Positions 1 to 8,594 of a stretch of 64,000 nt of DNA are shown piece by piece; within the stretch, counting starts at the first letter, position 1; every line of letters begins with the position of its first letter. The DNA comes from JACCVL01 sp038232655 (GTDB lineage: Bacteria; Actinomycetota; Actinomycetes; Propionibacteriales; Nocardioidaceae): the NCBI GenBank assembly GCA_038232655.1, contig JBBSNM010000001.1, positions 1 to 64,000 of the forward strand, read 5' to 3'. A program made the translations under genes and the position numbers. Under the pieces are notes generated by a model that was given only the letters and a program-made list of their open reading frames with translations, searched no databases and was not told the origin of the DNA.

Positions 1-288
1 GCCGCCCTCGGGCTGGCGCTGGCCGGCAGCCTGCGGGCCGAGGCGACGCTCGCGTTGGCCAACCTGGTCTACGTGCTGCTGCTCGTCGGCGGCGCCGTCG
101 TCGTGCCGCTGGCACGCCATCCGGACGCGCTGCGACCGCTGGTCGAGCTGCTCCCGTCCGGGGCGCTGGCCGAGGGGTTGCGCGAGGTGTCGGCGGGCAA
201 CGGCCTGCCGCTGGCGGGGTGCGCGGTGCTGCTGGCCTGGGCCGCCGCCGGCGCCGCGGTGGCCGCCCGTACGTTTCGGTGGGAGTGA
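1..288 (+). CDS. ABC-2 type transporter permease, C-terminal end (partial)
   Basis: Only the last 95 codons are in the window; the reading frame is open from base 1 to the TGA at 286-288. The fragment is hydrophobic, with one long membrane segment (LVYVLLLVGGAVVVPLA), a polar stretch that includes LLPSGALAEGLREV, and a final Ala-rich membrane helix ending in RTFRWE. This ending is typical of ABC-2 permeases that sit just before ctaA in actinobacterial genomes, where an ATPase and permease pair often precedes haem A synthase. The family is inferred from this pattern and from context; the substrate cannot be told. Confidence 0.6.
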   Translation, partial: AALGLALAGSLRAEATLALANLVYVLLLVGGAVVVPLARHPDALRPLVELLPSGALAEGLREVSAGNGLPLAGCAVLLAWAAAGAAVAARTFRWE

Positions 289-317
289 TCGGTGGCAGTG
301 AGGTGGGTGCGGTGTCG

Positions 318-1229
318 ATGAGGGCGGGGCTAGCCCAGCGGCTGCCGGATCGGCTGACCCGCACGCCGGGGCCGGGTGCGCTGCGGGCGGTCGCCGTCGC
401 ATCCCTGCTGGCCAATGTCGGCATCGTGCTGACCGGCGGCGCGGTGCGCCTCACCGGCTCAGGTCTGGGTTGCCCGTCCTGGCCGCGGTGCACCGCCGAC
501 TCCTACGTCGTGCACGGTGAGCTCGGGCTGCACGGGGTGATCGAGTTCGGCAACCGGATGCTGACGTTCGCGGTCGCCGCCGTGGCCCTGGTGACGCTGC
601 TGGTGGTCTGGCGGGCCCGGCCGGGTGACCGGGTGGCTCTGCGCCTTGCCGTCGTGCTCGCCGTCGGAGTGCCGGCGCAGGCCGTGCTCGGCGGGCTGAC
701 GGTGCTCACCGACCTCAACCCATGGCTGGTCGCCTTCCACCTGTTGTTGTCGCTCGCGATGATCGCGGTCTCGGTGGGGCTGGTTCGCCAAGTCGGTTGG
801 GGTGGTTCGGCGGGTGCCTGGTCGCCGCCGTCGGCGGTGCGGTGGCTGGTGCTTGCGACGTACGGCGCGACCTGGGTGGTCCTCTACCTCGGCACGGTGG
901 TGACCGGCAGCGGCCCGCACGCCGGCGACGTCGACTCCCCGCGCAACGGTCTCGACCCCGCGCTGGTCAGCCAGTTGCACGCGGACGCGGTCTTGATGCT
1001 GGTCGGGCTGACCGTAGGCGTGCTGGTGGCGGTGCACACCGCAGGAGCCCCCACCGGCGCGCTCCGCGCCGCCTGGTGGCTGCTGGGTGTTGAGCTCGCG
1101 CAGGGGGTGGTCGGCTTCGTCCAGTACTTCACCGGCCTGCCGGTGGCGCTGGTCGAGCTGCACCTGCTGGGCGCCTGTGCCACGATCGTCGCCGCCACCG
1201 CGCTCGTACTGTCGGTCCCCCGCCGCTGA
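318..1229 (+). CDS. ctaA: Haem A synthase (CtaA/COX15)
   Basis: Integral membrane enzyme that oxidises the C8 methyl group of haem O to a formyl group, giving haem A for aa3-type cytochrome oxidase. The 303-residue product has about eight hydrophobic segments. The four expected haem-ligand histidines are visible in LHGVIEFGNRML, VAFHLLLSLAMI, SQLHADAVLMLVG and VELHLLGACATI. The first loop has the cysteine pair of GCPSWPRC, a redox or assembly motif of bacterial CtaA. I chose ATG 318, which has GAGGTGGG about 10 bases upstream; GTG 312 in the same frame is an alternative. ctaB, which makes the substrate, lies 1.2 kb away on the other strand. Confidence 0.93.
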   Translation: MRAGLAQRLPDRLTRTPGPGALRAVAVASLLANVGIVLTGGAVRLTGSGLGCPSWPRCTADSYVVHGELGLHGVIEFGNRMLTFAVAAVALVTLLVVWRARPGDRVALRLAVVLAVGVPAQAVLGGLTVLTDLNPWLVAFHLLLSLAMIAVSVGLVRQVGWGGSAGAWSPPSAVRWLVLATYGATWVVLYLGTVVTGSGPHAGDVDSPRNGLDPALVSQLHADAVLMLVGLTVGVLVAVHTAGAPTGALRAAWWLLGVELAQGVVGFVQYFTGLPVALVELHLLGACATIVAATALVLSVPRR

Positions 1230-1262
1230 CCTGCGCCCTCGGCCGCCCCGGCTGCCCCGGCC

Positions 1263-1311
1263 GATCTTCCGACGTTGCCGCCACTTCCGCCGCTCAGAGC
1301 GTCGGAAGATG
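1263..1311. repeat. Palindromic intergenic repeat, copy 1
   Basis: A 49-base element whose ends form a perfect 11-bp inverted repeat, ATCTTCCGACG (1264-1274) with CGTCGGAAGAT (1300-1310), around a 25-base loop. It lies 33 bases after the ctaA stop. Copy 2 is identical in sequence and follows 26 bases later; a third copy with the same stem and a different loop lies at 32519-32568. It has no T-run, so if it ends transcription it is not a classical intrinsic terminator; a REP-like dispersed palindrome fits better. Confidence 0.9.
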
Positions 1312-1337
1312 CCCGTCCGGCGGGTTACTACCGACCG

Positions 1338-1386
1338 GATCTTCCGACGTTGCCGCCACTTCCGCCGCTCAGAGCGTCGGAAGATG
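1338..1386. repeat. Palindromic intergenic repeat, copy 2
   Basis: Exact second copy of the 49-base element at 1263-1311, in the same orientation, with the same 11-bp stem and the same 25-base loop. The two copies lie in tandem between ctaA and the DUF559-like gene. Perfect identity of the loop as well as the stem points to a recent local duplication. Confidence 0.9.
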
Positions 1387-1514
1387 CGTTTGGGATGGAG
1401 GGGCGGGCCGCCGACGTGCCGACTCGCATCCACAAGGCCTCGGCTGCGGATCGATCGTCCACAGCCAGCATCGCGATCGCCCTACTGCGGTTGCCCGGCG
1501 GCCCATTCTCTTGC

Positions 1515-2409
1515 ATGAGCACTCGATCGATCGAAGCGCGAGACGTCTTGCGCGCGTCCACCGCCGTCGCCACACTCGGCCAGAAGCACGTACGCGCCGA
1601 GCTGCGGGGCGGCCGGTGGCAGAGTCCCCTGCGCAATGTGCTGGTCACCCACAACGGTCCACTTACCGACGACCAACGGGTACGGGCGGTGCTGCTGGGG
1701 CTACCACGTGGGGCAGTGCTCGGTGGCCTGACCGCGGCCAAGCACGACTCTCTAGACGGCTTCCCCGACGACTCGCTGACGGTGGTGGTGCCGGGTTCGT
1801 CCCGGCGTCCACACCCCTGGCCGGACGTACGCCTGCACTGGTCAACCGAGCTGAGCGAGCTCGACGTGCACCCAATCCGTCAGCCACCCCGCACCCGGAT
1901 GGCGCGCAGTCTGGTGGATGCGAGCAGCGAGCGGATACCCCTGTCCCGAGCACGCGCCATCTTGTTGGCCGGCTGTCAACAGGGCCTCGTCCGTCCGAGC
2001 GACCTGCGCGATGCCTTGAGCCGACGTGGGCCCTGCCGGCACCGCGGCCTGATCCGCGAGTCGCTCGCAGATGCAGAGAGCGGGGTCGACTCATTGCCCG
2101 AGCGTGACTTCGACCGGCTCTGCGAGCGCGCCGGCCTGCCGCGTCCCAGCCGACAGCGCATCGTGGTGCGGCCCGACGGGCGTGCATACGTGGACCGCGG
2201 CTGGGACAAGTTCGGTGTCGCGTGTGAGATCCACGGCATCCCGCACATGGCAGTGTCCCGCTGGGATGCCGACCTCTTTCGGCAGAACGAGATCGTCATC
2301 GCTGGCGACCGGCTGCTGGTCTTCAGCTCATTCGCCGTCCGCCACCGCGGCGACCAGGTGATCGATTCAGTGCCTTCGAATGCTGCGCCGCCACGGATGG
2401 CGAGACTGA
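1515..2409 (+). CDS. DUF559/AbiEi-type protein (Vsr-like nuclease fold), frameshifted near the C-terminus
   Basis: Resembles the common actinobacterial proteins with an N-terminal AbiEi-like DNA-binding part (LRGGRWQSPLRNVLVTHNGPLT) and a C-terminal DUF559/Vsr-like nuclease fold (CEIHGIPHMAVSRWDADLFR, then NEIVIAGDRLLVFSSFAVRH). ATG 1515 gives a sensible start. After GDQVID the frame slips: read directly, it runs on to a stop at 2627, antisense to ctaB. Skipping one T at 2366/2367 instead gives the family-like ending QCLRMLRRHGWRD and a TGA at 2407-2409. I therefore take 2409 as the original end. Function is unknown. The gene interrupts the usual ctaA-ctaB neighbourhood and looks less GC-rich than its neighbours, which suggests an accessory insertion. 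Confidence 0.7.
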
Positions 2410-2434
2410 GAAGATCGCTCGGGGCGCCAGCCGG

Positions 2435-3406
2435 TCAGCGCAAGAGCGGGTCGAGCGCGACCGCGAGGAACAGCAGCGCCAGGTACAGGTTCGAGCCGTG
2501 GAACAGCCGCATCGGCTGCAGCGCGGCAGTTGACAGCGCCGACCCCGACGAGCGCCGGGCCCGTGCGAGCAGGGCGTACGACTCGGCCAGCAGCGCCAGC
2601 CCGAGCGCGCCAGCCGCAACCGGGTAGACCAGACCGGTGCCGGCCACCGGCCACAGCAGCAGCGAGGTCACCACCGTGGCCCACGAGTACGCCACGATGC
2701 GCCGGGCGACGTCCCGGCTCGATGCCACCACCGGCAGCATCGGCACGCCCGCGGCGGCGTAGTCGTCGCGATAACGCATTGCCAGCGCCCAGAAGTGCGG
2801 CGGAGTCCAGAAGAACACGACCGCGAACAGCACCACCGGCGCCCAGGCCAGCGAGCCGGTGACCGCCGTCCAGCCGATCAACACCGGGAAGCACCCGGCC
2901 GCACCGCCCCAGACGATGTTCTGCGGCGTACGCCGCTTGAGGATCATGGAGTAGCCGACGACGTAGAACACGTTGGCGGCCAGCGCCAGCCCGGCCGACA
3001 GCCAGTTGACGAGCAGCCCGAGCCACAGCGTCGAGACGACGCCCAGCGCCAGACCGAACACCAGCGCGGCGCCCGACGAGACGCGGTGCTGCGGCAGCGG
3101 ACGGCGTCGGGTGCGCAGCATGCGCTGGTCGATGTCCGCGTCGACCACACAGTTGAGAGCGTTCGCACTGCCGGCAGACAGCGTGCCACCGACCACGGTG
3201 GCGAACACCGGCCACAGCGCGGGCACACCCCGGCTGGCGAGGAACATGACGGGCACCGTGGTGAGGAGCAGCAGCTCGATGATGCGCGGCTTGGTGAGCG
3301 CGACGTACGCGGCGAGTCGTGCCCGGCCGCGGCCACGCCGGCCGGCGGCTGGCGCCTGCGCCGAATCGAGCAGGGCGGGCCGGGGATCGACGGTCGCCAC
3401 ATCCAC
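2435..3406 (-). CDS. ctaB: Protohaem IX farnesyltransferase (haem O synthase)
   Basis: UbiA-family membrane prenyltransferase that adds a farnesyl group to protohaem IX to make haem O. The 323-residue protein has about nine hydrophobic segments after a polar Arg-rich N-terminus. The Asp-rich prenyl diphosphate site is seen in NALNCVVDADIDQRMLRT followed by RRRPLP, and a second conserved loop contains MRYRDDYAAAGVPMLPVV. The start is a GTG at 3406. It is divergent from tkt across about 180 bases. Its neighbour ctaA performs the next step. Confidence 0.95.
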   Translation of the reverse strand: MDVATVDPRPALLDSAQAPAAGRRGRGRARLAAYVALTKPRIIELLLLTTVPVMFLASRGVPALWPVFATVVGGTLSAGSANALNCVVDADIDQRMLRTRRRPLPQHRVSSGAALVFGLALGVVSTLWLGLLVNWLSAGLALAANVFYVVGYSMILKRRTPQNIVWGGAAGCFPVLIGWTAVTGSLAWAPVVLFAVVFFWTPPHFWALAMRYRDDYAAAGVPMLPVVASSRDVARRIVAYSWATVVTSLLLWPVAGTGLVYPVAAGALGLALLAESYALLARARRSSGSALSTAALQPMRLFHGSNLYLALLFLAVALDPLLR

Positions 3407-3584
3407 CTTCTCGCTCGCGGTTCCACGGTGCGGGCCGCAGTCTACGTCCAGGGCGTGCTCAGCACCGCGAGGTGCCCGGAGCGAACGGCCGGATCGGCGC
3501 TAGGCTCCACCGTGAGGGACCGAGCCATCGCGAGCTGGTGGCTCCCGACCGGCCCAAGACCACTGCCTTCTGGAGCATCTTCTC

Positions 3585-5753
3585 GTGACGTTCTCGCAGT
3601 CCGACACCACCACCTCCCCCACGCACGCCCCCGAGGCGCTCGGCTGGACCGACCTGGACCGCCGCGCCGTGGACACCGCGCGGGCGCTTGCGATGGACGC
3701 CGTGCAGAAGGTCGGCAACGGCCACCCCGGCACCGCGATGAGCCTGGCGCCGGCCGCCTACCTGATCTACCAGCAGCTGATGCGCCACGACCCCAACGAC
3801 CCGCACTGGCCGGGCCGGGACCGGTTCGTGCTGTCGGCGGGTCACAGCAGCCTGACCCAGTACATCCAGCTGTACCTGTCCGGCTACGGGCTGGGCCTGG
3901 AGGACCTGCAGGCGCTGCGCACGTGGGGGTCCAGGACGCCCGCCCACCCTGAGGTCAACCACACCCCCGGCATCGAGATCACCACCGGCCCGCTCGGCCA
4001 GGGTGTGGCCAGCGCCGTGGGCATGGCGGCGGCGGCGCGACGCGAGCGCGGGCTGCTCGACCCGGACGCCCCTGCCGGCGAGAGTCCGTTCGACCACACC
4101 ATCTGGGTCATCGCCTCCGACGGGGACATCCAGGAGGGGGTCACCAGCGAGGCCAGCTCGTGGGCCGGCCACCAGCAGCTCGGCAACCTGGTGGCGATCT
4201 ACGACGCCAACCAGATCTCGATCGAGGACGACACCGACGTCGCCATGAGCGAGGACACGGCCAAGCGCTATGAGGCGTACGGCTGGCACGTGCAGACGGT
4301 GGACTGGACCGGGGGCAAGGGCTCGGCGGCCGGCGACGACGACACCTACGACGAGGACGTCGAGGCGCTGCACGCGGCGCTGACGGCCGCGCGCGACGAG
4401 CGCGGCCGCCCGTCGCTGGTGGTGCTGCGCACGATCATCGCCTGGCCGGCGCCGAACGCCCGCAACACCGGGGCGGCGCACGGGGCTGCCCTCGGCGACG
4501 ACGAGGTACGCGCCACCAAGGAGATCTTGGGCATGGACCCGTCGGCCACGTTCGCCGTCGACGAGGAGGTGCTCGACCACGCCCGGCAGGTCGCCGAGCG
4601 CGGCAAGGCTGCCCACGACCGCTGGGACGAGCAGTTCGAGGCGTGGCGGAACCAGGCCGGTGACCGGGCCGAGCTGTGGGCCCGGCTGGACGAGCGACGA
4701 CTGCCCGCCGGCTGGTCCGACAACCTGCCGACCTTCCCGGCCGGTGAGGACGTGGCGACCCGCAAGGCATCGGGAAAGGTCCTGAGTGCCCTCGCGCCGG
4801 TGCTGCCCGAGCTCTGGGGCGGCTCGGCCGACCTTGCGGGCAGCAACAACACCACGATGGACGGCGAGCCCTCGTTCATCCCCGAGAGCGCTCAGACCGA
4901 CATGTGGCCGGGCAATCCGTATGGCCGCACGCTGCACTTCGGCATCCGCGAGCACGCGATGGGCGCCATCCTCAACGGCATCGCGCTGCATGGTGGCACC
5001 CGGCCGTACGGCGCCACGTTCCTGACCTTCAGCGACTACATGCGCCCGCCGGTACGGCTGGCGGCGCTGTCGAAGATGCCGGTGACCTTCGTGTGGACGC
5101 ACGACTCGATCGGGCTCGGCGAGGACGGACCGACCCACCAGCCGATCGAGCATCTGGCCGCGCTGCGTGCCATCCCGGGCCTCGACGTGGTGCGACCGGC
5201 CGACGCGAACGAGGTGACCGTCGCCTGGCGCACGGCGCTGGAGCACGGCGACCGGCCGGCCGGGCTGATCCTCAGCCGGCAGAACCTACCCACCTTCCCC
5301 CGTGACGAGGACGGCTTCAGCTCCGCCGACGGTGTCGCCCGCGGCGCGTACGTGCTGATCGACGCCAGCGACGCCGACGGCAACCCGGTCGAGCCGGACG
5401 TGCTGCTGGTGGGGACCGGCTCGGAGGTCCAGCTGGCCGTGGCCGCGCGCGAGCAGCTGGCCGCCGACGGGGTCGCCGCCCGGGTGGTGTCGATGCCGTG
5501 CCTCGAGTGGTTCGCCGACCAGGACCAGGCCTACCGCGACCAGGTGCTGCCGCCGTCGGTGCGTGCCCGGGTCAGCGTCGAGGCTGCGGTCGCGCAGGGC
5601 TGGCGCGACATCGTCGGCGACGCCGGCCGGTCGATCTCGGTCGAGCAGTACGGCGCGTCCGCCGCCTACCAGACGATCTACACCGAGTACGGCATCACCG
5701 CGGAGGCCGTCGCGGCCGCCGCGCACGAGAGCGTGGCCGCCGCCCGCGGCTGA
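3585..5753 (+). CDS. tkt: Transketolase
   Basis: Thiamine diphosphate enzyme of the non-oxidative pentose phosphate pathway that moves two-carbon units between sugar phosphates. At 722 residues it has the usual three-domain layout. Visible motifs are the N-terminal substrate loop GNGHPGTAMSLAP, GPLGQGVASAVGMA, the ThDP/Mg site SDGDIQEGV followed by NLVAIYDANQIS, the Pyr-domain FGIREHAMGAILNG with the catalytic Glu, and DSIGLGEDGPTHQPIEH. The start is GTG 3585 with GGAG nine bases upstream. A -10-like TAGGCT at 3501-3506 is a possible promoter. It leads the operon tkt-tal-pgi-zwf-opcA-pgl. Confidence 0.97.
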   Translation: MTFSQSDTTTSPTHAPEALGWTDLDRRAVDTARALAMDAVQKVGNGHPGTAMSLAPAAYLIYQQLMRHDPNDPHWPGRDRFVLSAGHSSLTQYIQLYLSGYGLGLEDLQALRTWGSRTPAHPEVNHTPGIEITTGPLGQGVASAVGMAAAARRERGLLDPDAPAGESPFDHTIWVIASDGDIQEGVTSEASSWAGHQQLGNLVAIYDANQISIEDDTDVAMSEDTAKRYEAYGWHVQTVDWTGGKGSAAGDDDTYDEDVEALHAALTAARDERGRPSLVVLRTIIAWPAPNARNTGAAHGAALGDDEVRATKEILGMDPSATFAVDEEVLDHARQVAERGKAAHDRWDEQFEAWRNQAGDRAELWARLDERRLPAGWSDNLPTFPAGEDVATRKASGKVLSALAPVLPELWGGSADLAGSNNTTMDGEPSFIPESAQTDMWPGNPYGRTLHFGIREHAMGAILNGIALHGGTRPYGATFLTFSDYMRPPVRLAALSKMPVTFVWTHDSIGLGEDGPTHQPIEHLAALRAIPGLDVVRPADANEVTVAWRTALEHGDRPAGLILSRQNLPTFPRDEDGFSSADGVARGAYVLIDASDADGNPVEPDVLLVGTGSEVQLAVAAREQLAADGVAARVVSMPCLEWFADQDQAYRDQVLPPSVRARVSVEAAVAQGWRDIVGDAGRSISVEQYGASAAYQTIYTEYGITAEAVAAAAHESVAAARG

Positions 5754-5799
5754 GCCGGCCCATCGGCTCACCAAACACCCGATCAACCGGAGGCACCCG

Positions 5800-6933
5800 A
5801 TGACCGACACCAGGCTCCAGGCACTCGCCGACCAGGGCGTGGCCGTATGGCTCGACTACATCTCCCGTGAACGACTCAGCAGCGGCGGCTTGGCGACGCT
5901 GCGCGACCGTGGCGTCGTCGGCGTCACCTCCAACCCGACCATCTTCGCCGGCGCGCTCAAGAACGCCGACGACTACGCCCACCAGGTGCGCGACCTCAGC
6001 GTCCGCGGGGTTTCGTTGGAGGAGGCGGTGCGCACGATCACCGCCTACGACGTGCGCTGGGCGTGCGACGTGATGACGCCGACGTACGAGGCGACCGATG
6101 GCCGGGACGGCCGGGTCAGCCTCGAGGTCGACCCGCGCCTCGCGCACGAGACCGAGGCGACCACCGCCGAGGCACGCGCACTGTCGTGGCTGGTGGACCG
6201 GCCCAACCTGCTGATCAAGATCCCGGCGATGCAGGCCGGCCTGCCGGCTATCACCGACACGATTGCCCAGGGCATCAGCGTCAACGTGACGCTCATCTTC
6301 GGCCTCGACCGGTACGACGCGGTGATGGACGCCTACCTGAGCGGCCTCGAGCAGGCCCAGCAGGGCGGCCACGACCTGTCCAGCATCTACTCGGTCGCCT
6401 CGTTCTTCGTCAGCCGGGTCGATTCCGAGGTCGACAAGCGGCTCGGCGAGATCGGCGGCGACGAGGCCGACTCGTTGCGCTCCAAGGCAGCGCTGGCCAA
6501 CGCCCGGCTCGCCTACGAGCGGTACGAGCGAGTCATCGGCTCGCAGCGTTGGCAGTCGCTCGCCTCGGCCGGTGCCAACGTGCAGCGCCCGCTATGGGCC
6601 TCGACGTCGGTCAAGGACGAGTCGCTGCCCGACACCCTGTACGTCGACAACCTCGTCGCCAACAACACCGTCAACACGATGCCCGAGTCGACACTCGACG
6701 CCACCACCGACCATGGCGACGCCTCGGCGGACACCGTCACCGGCACCTACGACGAGTCACGCGACGTGCTCGAGCGGTTGGACAAGCTCGGCATCGGGTA
6801 CGACGACGTGATCGCCGTGCTCGAGCGCGAGGGCGTGGAGAAGTTCGAGAAGTCCTGGGCCGAGCTGCTGGAGACCGTCCGGACGGCGCTGGACAACGGC
6901 TCCGCCGGCGGCGCGGAGGTCAGCGGCCGGTGA
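5800..6933 (+). CDS. tal: Transaldolase
   Basis: Transfers a dihydroxyacetone unit between sedoheptulose 7-phosphate and glyceraldehyde 3-phosphate through a Lys Schiff base. The 377-residue protein carries SNPTIFAGALKNADDY, the catalytic lysine region NLLIKIPAM and SVNVTLIFGLDRYDAVM. It is of the longer actinobacterial type. ATG 5800 has CCGGAGG six bases upstream, which rules out the longer in-frame reading that begins inside tkt. It lies 46 bases after tkt, and its TGA overlaps the GTG of pgi. Confidence 0.96.
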   Translation: MTDTRLQALADQGVAVWLDYISRERLSSGGLATLRDRGVVGVTSNPTIFAGALKNADDYAHQVRDLSVRGVSLEEAVRTITAYDVRWACDVMTPTYEATDGRDGRVSLEVDPRLAHETEATTAEARALSWLVDRPNLLIKIPAMQAGLPAITDTIAQGISVNVTLIFGLDRYDAVMDAYLSGLEQAQQGGHDLSSIYSVASFFVSRVDSEVDKRLGEIGGDEADSLRSKAALANARLAYERYERVIGSQRWQSLASAGANVQRPLWASTSVKDESLPDTLYVDNLVANNTVNTMPESTLDATTDHGDASADTVTGTYDESRDVLERLDKLGIGYDDVIAVLEREGVEKFEKSWAELLETVRTALDNGSAGGAEVSGR

Positions 6934-8594
6934 CAGCCTGGAATGCGATCTCGGCCCCCGATGGTGGGCCGGGCGACGCGGCGTACGAGCTCACGTTCGA
7001 CTACCGCGACGAGCCGGCCTACGCCGCGACGGTCGAGGCGCTGGTCGCCGACCAGGTAGCCTCCGCGATCGCCCGTCGTGACCCGACGCTGTGGGGTCCC
7101 GACGCGGTCGAGGAGGCGGGCAAGCGGCTGGCCTGGGTTGACCTGCATGAGCGGTCGCGGCCACTGGTCGAGCCGATCGAGGCGCTGCGCGCCGAGCTGG
7201 CCGGCAACGGGGTCGACCACGTCGTGCTCTGCGGCATGGGCGGCTCCTCGCTCGCGCCCGAGGTGATAACCGCGGCCGACGGTGTCGAGCTCACCGTGCT
7301 CGACTCGTCCGACCCGACCTCGGTGCGGGCCGCGCTGGCCGACCGGCTGGACGCGACCGTGGTGGTGGTGTCGAGCAAGTCCGGCAGCACGCTCGAGACC
7401 GACAGCCAGCGACGTGCTTACGAGCAGGCCTTCCGCGACGCCGACATCGACCCCACCGAGCGCATCGTCATCGTCACCGACCCGGGCTCCCCGCTCGACA
7501 CCGACAGCCGCGAGGCGGGCTACCGGGTGTTCAACGCCGACGCCGAGGTCGGCGGACGCTATTCCGCGCTGACGGCGTTCGGTCTGGTGCCCAGCGGGCT
7601 GGCCGGCGCCGACATCGGCGGGCTGCTCGACCAGGCAGCCGCGATCGCGCCCGCCCTGGCCGCCGACTCCGTGGACAACCCGGGGCTGCGGCTCGGCGGC
7701 CTGCTCGGCGTCGCCGCCCAGCAGGGAGTCGACAAGCTGGTGCTGGCCGATGCGGGCTCCGGTGTGCCCGGCTTCGGCGACTGGGCCGAGCAGCTGGTCG
7801 CCGAGTCGACGGGCAAGAACGGCACCGGGATCTTGCCGGTCGTCGTCGAAGACGTCGAGGCTCCGAACGCCGAGCCGAGCACGTACGACTCCGTGGTCGT
7901 GGCGATCGGACCGGGACAACCGCTGGACACCCACCCGCCGGCCTCCGGCTGGGGTGCCGTCGTGGACACTCCGCTGGGTGCACAGCTGCTGGTCTGGGAG
8001 CATGCGACCGTTGTCGCGGGCCGGGTGCTCGGCATCAACCCATTCGACCAGCCCGACGTCGAGAGCGCCAAGTCCGCCGCGCGCGGTCTGCTCGACGACC
8101 GCGCCACCGCGCCCGAGCCGGACCTCACCGACGGCTCGGTCGAGGTGCGAGCGACCGACGGGTTGAAGATCGGCGACGTCGACACCCTCGCCGGCGCCGT
8201 GGACGCGCTGCTGGCGACGGTCGACACCGGCCGCGGCTACCTGGCGGTGATGGCCTATCTCGACCGCACCGACGAGGCCCGACTGGGCGGCGTGCGCGCC
8301 GCCCTGGCCGCCCGCACGGGTCGGCCAACGACCTTCGGCTGGGGGCCACGGTTCCTGCACTCCACCGGGCAGTACCACAAGGGCGGGCCGGCGACCGGCG
8401 TGTACCTGCAGGTGACCGGTGACCCGGCCGACGACCTCCCCGTCCCCGGTCGCGACTTCACCTTCGGTGAGTTCATCGCCGCGCAGGCCGCCGGCGACGC
8501 CCAGGTGCTGGCCGACCGGGGTCGTCCGGTGCTTCGGCTGCACCTCACCGACCGGGCAGCGGGGCTCGACCAGCTGGTCGAGGCCCTTCGGTGA
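6930..8594 (+). CDS. pgi: Glucose-6-phosphate isomerase
   Basis: Interconverts glucose 6-phosphate and fructose 6-phosphate, linking glycolysis and the pentose phosphate operon in which it sits. At 554 residues it contains two SIS domains. Phosphate-binding motifs are LCGMGGSSLAPEV and VVVSSKSGSTLETDSQ; the C-terminal motif is RFLHSTGQYHKGGP. The GTG start overlaps the tal stop by four bases (GTGA), implying translational coupling, and its own stop overlaps the zwf start in the same way. Confidence 0.93.
   Translation: MTAWNAISAPDGGPGDAAYELTFDYRDEPAYAATVEALVADQVASAIARRDPTLWGPDAVEEAGKRLAWVDLHERSRPLVEPIEALRAELAGNGVDHVVLCGMGGSSLAPEVITAADGVELTVLDSSDPTSVRAALADRLDATVVVVSSKSGSTLETDSQRRAYEQAFRDADIDPTERIVIVTDPGSPLDTDSREAGYRVFNADAEVGGRYSALTAFGLVPSGLAGADIGGLLDQAAAIAPALAADSVDNPGLRLGGLLGVAAQQGVDKLVLADAGSGVPGFGDWAEQLVAESTGKNGTGILPVVVEDVEAPNAEPSTYDSVVVAIGPGQPLDTHPPASGWGAVVDTPLGAQLLVWEHATVVAGRVLGINPFDQPDVESAKSAARGLLDDRATAPEPDLTDGSVEVRATDGLKIGDVDTLAGAVDALLATVDTGRGYLAVMAYLDRTDEARLGGVRAALAARTGRPTTFGWGPRFLHSTGQYHKGGPATGVYLQVTGDPADDLPVPGRDFTFGEFIAAQAAGDAQVLADRGRPVLRLHLTDRAAGLDQLVEALR

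Noticed and set aside
1263..1386. Possible CRISPR array made of the tandem palindromes
   Set aside because: Only two units, a 26-base gap, no cas genes, and the third copy lies alone 31 kb away.
459..1433. Long open frame antisense to ctaA
   Set aside because: Very rich in Arg, Gln and His, with no family features; it is the shadow of a high-GC coding region and of the palindromes, which read as IFRRSERRK-type repeats.
6063..8594. Longer start for pgi inside tal
   Set aside because: The N-terminal extension is a frame shadow of tal; GTG 6930 gives the normal pgi start and the GTGA overlap.
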